Shown piece by piece: positions 5,153-5,400 of a DNA stretch of 5,400 nt. The notes under the pieces were generated by a model. The model had not been told where the DNA came from. It ran no database searches and was given only the letters and a program-made list of their open reading frames with translations. Source of the stretch: Candidatus Pacearchaeota archaeon CG10_big_fil_rev_8_21_14_0_10_35_13 (GTDB taxonomy: Archaea; Nanobdellota; Nanobdellia; Pacearchaeales; GW2011-AR1); assembly GCA_002763035.1 (NCBI GenBank), contig PFDC01000077.1:1-5400 (forward strand). The letters are read 5' to 3'. Position numbers and translations under genes: made by a program. Numbering within the stretch: position 1 is the first letter of the stretch; every line of letters starts with the position of its first letter.

Positions 5153-5400
5153 ATGGAAAGTTATGAACAATTATTAACAGAAGCTTATAAGAATATTAAA
5201 CCTATAGAAAGTAAAGCATTCGGAAGATTCGAAATACCAAGAATTGAAAGCATGGTAGAAGGAAAAAAAACCATAGTTAATAATTTTAAGCAAATAACAT
5301 CATACATCAGAAGAACCCCAGAACATGTAGCAAAATACTTAATGAGAGAACTAGCAGCACCAGCAATAATTGATGGAGAAAGACTAATACTACAAAGAAA
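5153..5400 (+). CDS. eif2b: Translation initiation factor aIF2 subunit beta, N-terminal part (3' end outside window)
   Basis: The frame from ATG 5153 stays open to the window end (82 complete codons plus two bases). After a helical N-terminus (MESYEQLLTEAYKNI), it shows the eIF2B/eIF5 domain signature: FGRFEIPRIESMVEGKKT, IVNNFKQITSYIRRTPEHV, KYLMRELAAPAIIDGERLILQR. aIF2-beta is the small subunit of the heterotrimeric factor that delivers initiator Met-tRNA to the ribosome. Its C-terminal zinc ribbon would lie beyond the window. ATG 5153 is chosen because an in-frame TAA at 5129-5131 precedes it and the N-terminal helix is of typical length. Two candidate promoters and a hairpin lie just upstream, so it is probably transcribed separately from the RPA-like gene. 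Codon choice is intermediate (AAT, GAT and ATT all occur). Confidence 0.95.
   Translation, partial: MESYEQLLTEAYKNIKPIESKAFGRFEIPRIESMVEGKKTIVNNFKQITSYIRRTPEHVAKYLMRELAAPAIIDGERLILQR

Overview
This window is archaeal chromosomal DNA. It carries the end of a TATA-binding protein gene, a complete archaeal MCM replicative helicase interrupted by an intein, an RPA32-like OB-fold protein and the start of translation initiation factor aIF2-beta. These families, together with TATA-like boxes about 25 bp upstream of start codons, exclude a bacterium. The DNA is AT-rich. Its coding strand is strongly A-loaded, and Leu CTA is preferred over TTA in much of the mcm gene. A DPANN-type lineage (Woesearchaeota/Pacearchaeota-like) would fit, but that placement is only an impression. 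All supported genes lie on the + strand.

Layout: (1) 1-318 is the C-terminal repeat and tail of TBP. It is followed 13 bp later by a 68-residue charged protein of unknown function (332-538), probably in the same transcript. (2) 539-685 is a non-coding gap with an imperfect dyad (611-643) and a TATA-like box (657-663) that predicts a nearly leaderless mcm mRNA. (3) 686-3808 encodes MCM (1040-residue precursor, 671 residues after splicing). A 369-residue intein with a LAGLIDADG homing endonuclease (1835-2941) splits the Walker B motif. (4) 3809-3912 is a short gap formed largely by an imperfect 57-bp-period duplication that starts in the last codons of mcm. A TATA-like box lies in its far end. 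(5) 3913-4437 encodes an unrecognised 174-residue protein with an H-x3-C-x2-C zinc-knuckle motif. It overlaps by one base with (6) 4437-5057, the RPA32-like protein (OB fold plus winged helix). (7) 5058-5152 holds a hairpin with a T-run, a possible 14-codon mini-ORF and TATA-like boxes. (8) 5153 to the window end is the 5' part of the aIF2-beta gene.

How the genes fit together: TBP recruits RNA polymerase, MCM unwinds replication forks, the RPA-like protein should bind the exposed single strands, and aIF2-beta acts in translation initiation. This is an information-processing neighbourhood. The zinc-motif protein sits between the helicase and the ssDNA-binding protein and is translationally coupled to the latter, so it is the best candidate here for an uncharacterised replication partner. 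The clearest unusual element is the intein. Its codon choice and CTAG content differ sharply from the host gene, it keeps all expected splicing and nuclease motifs, and MCM ATPase activity should depend on its removal.
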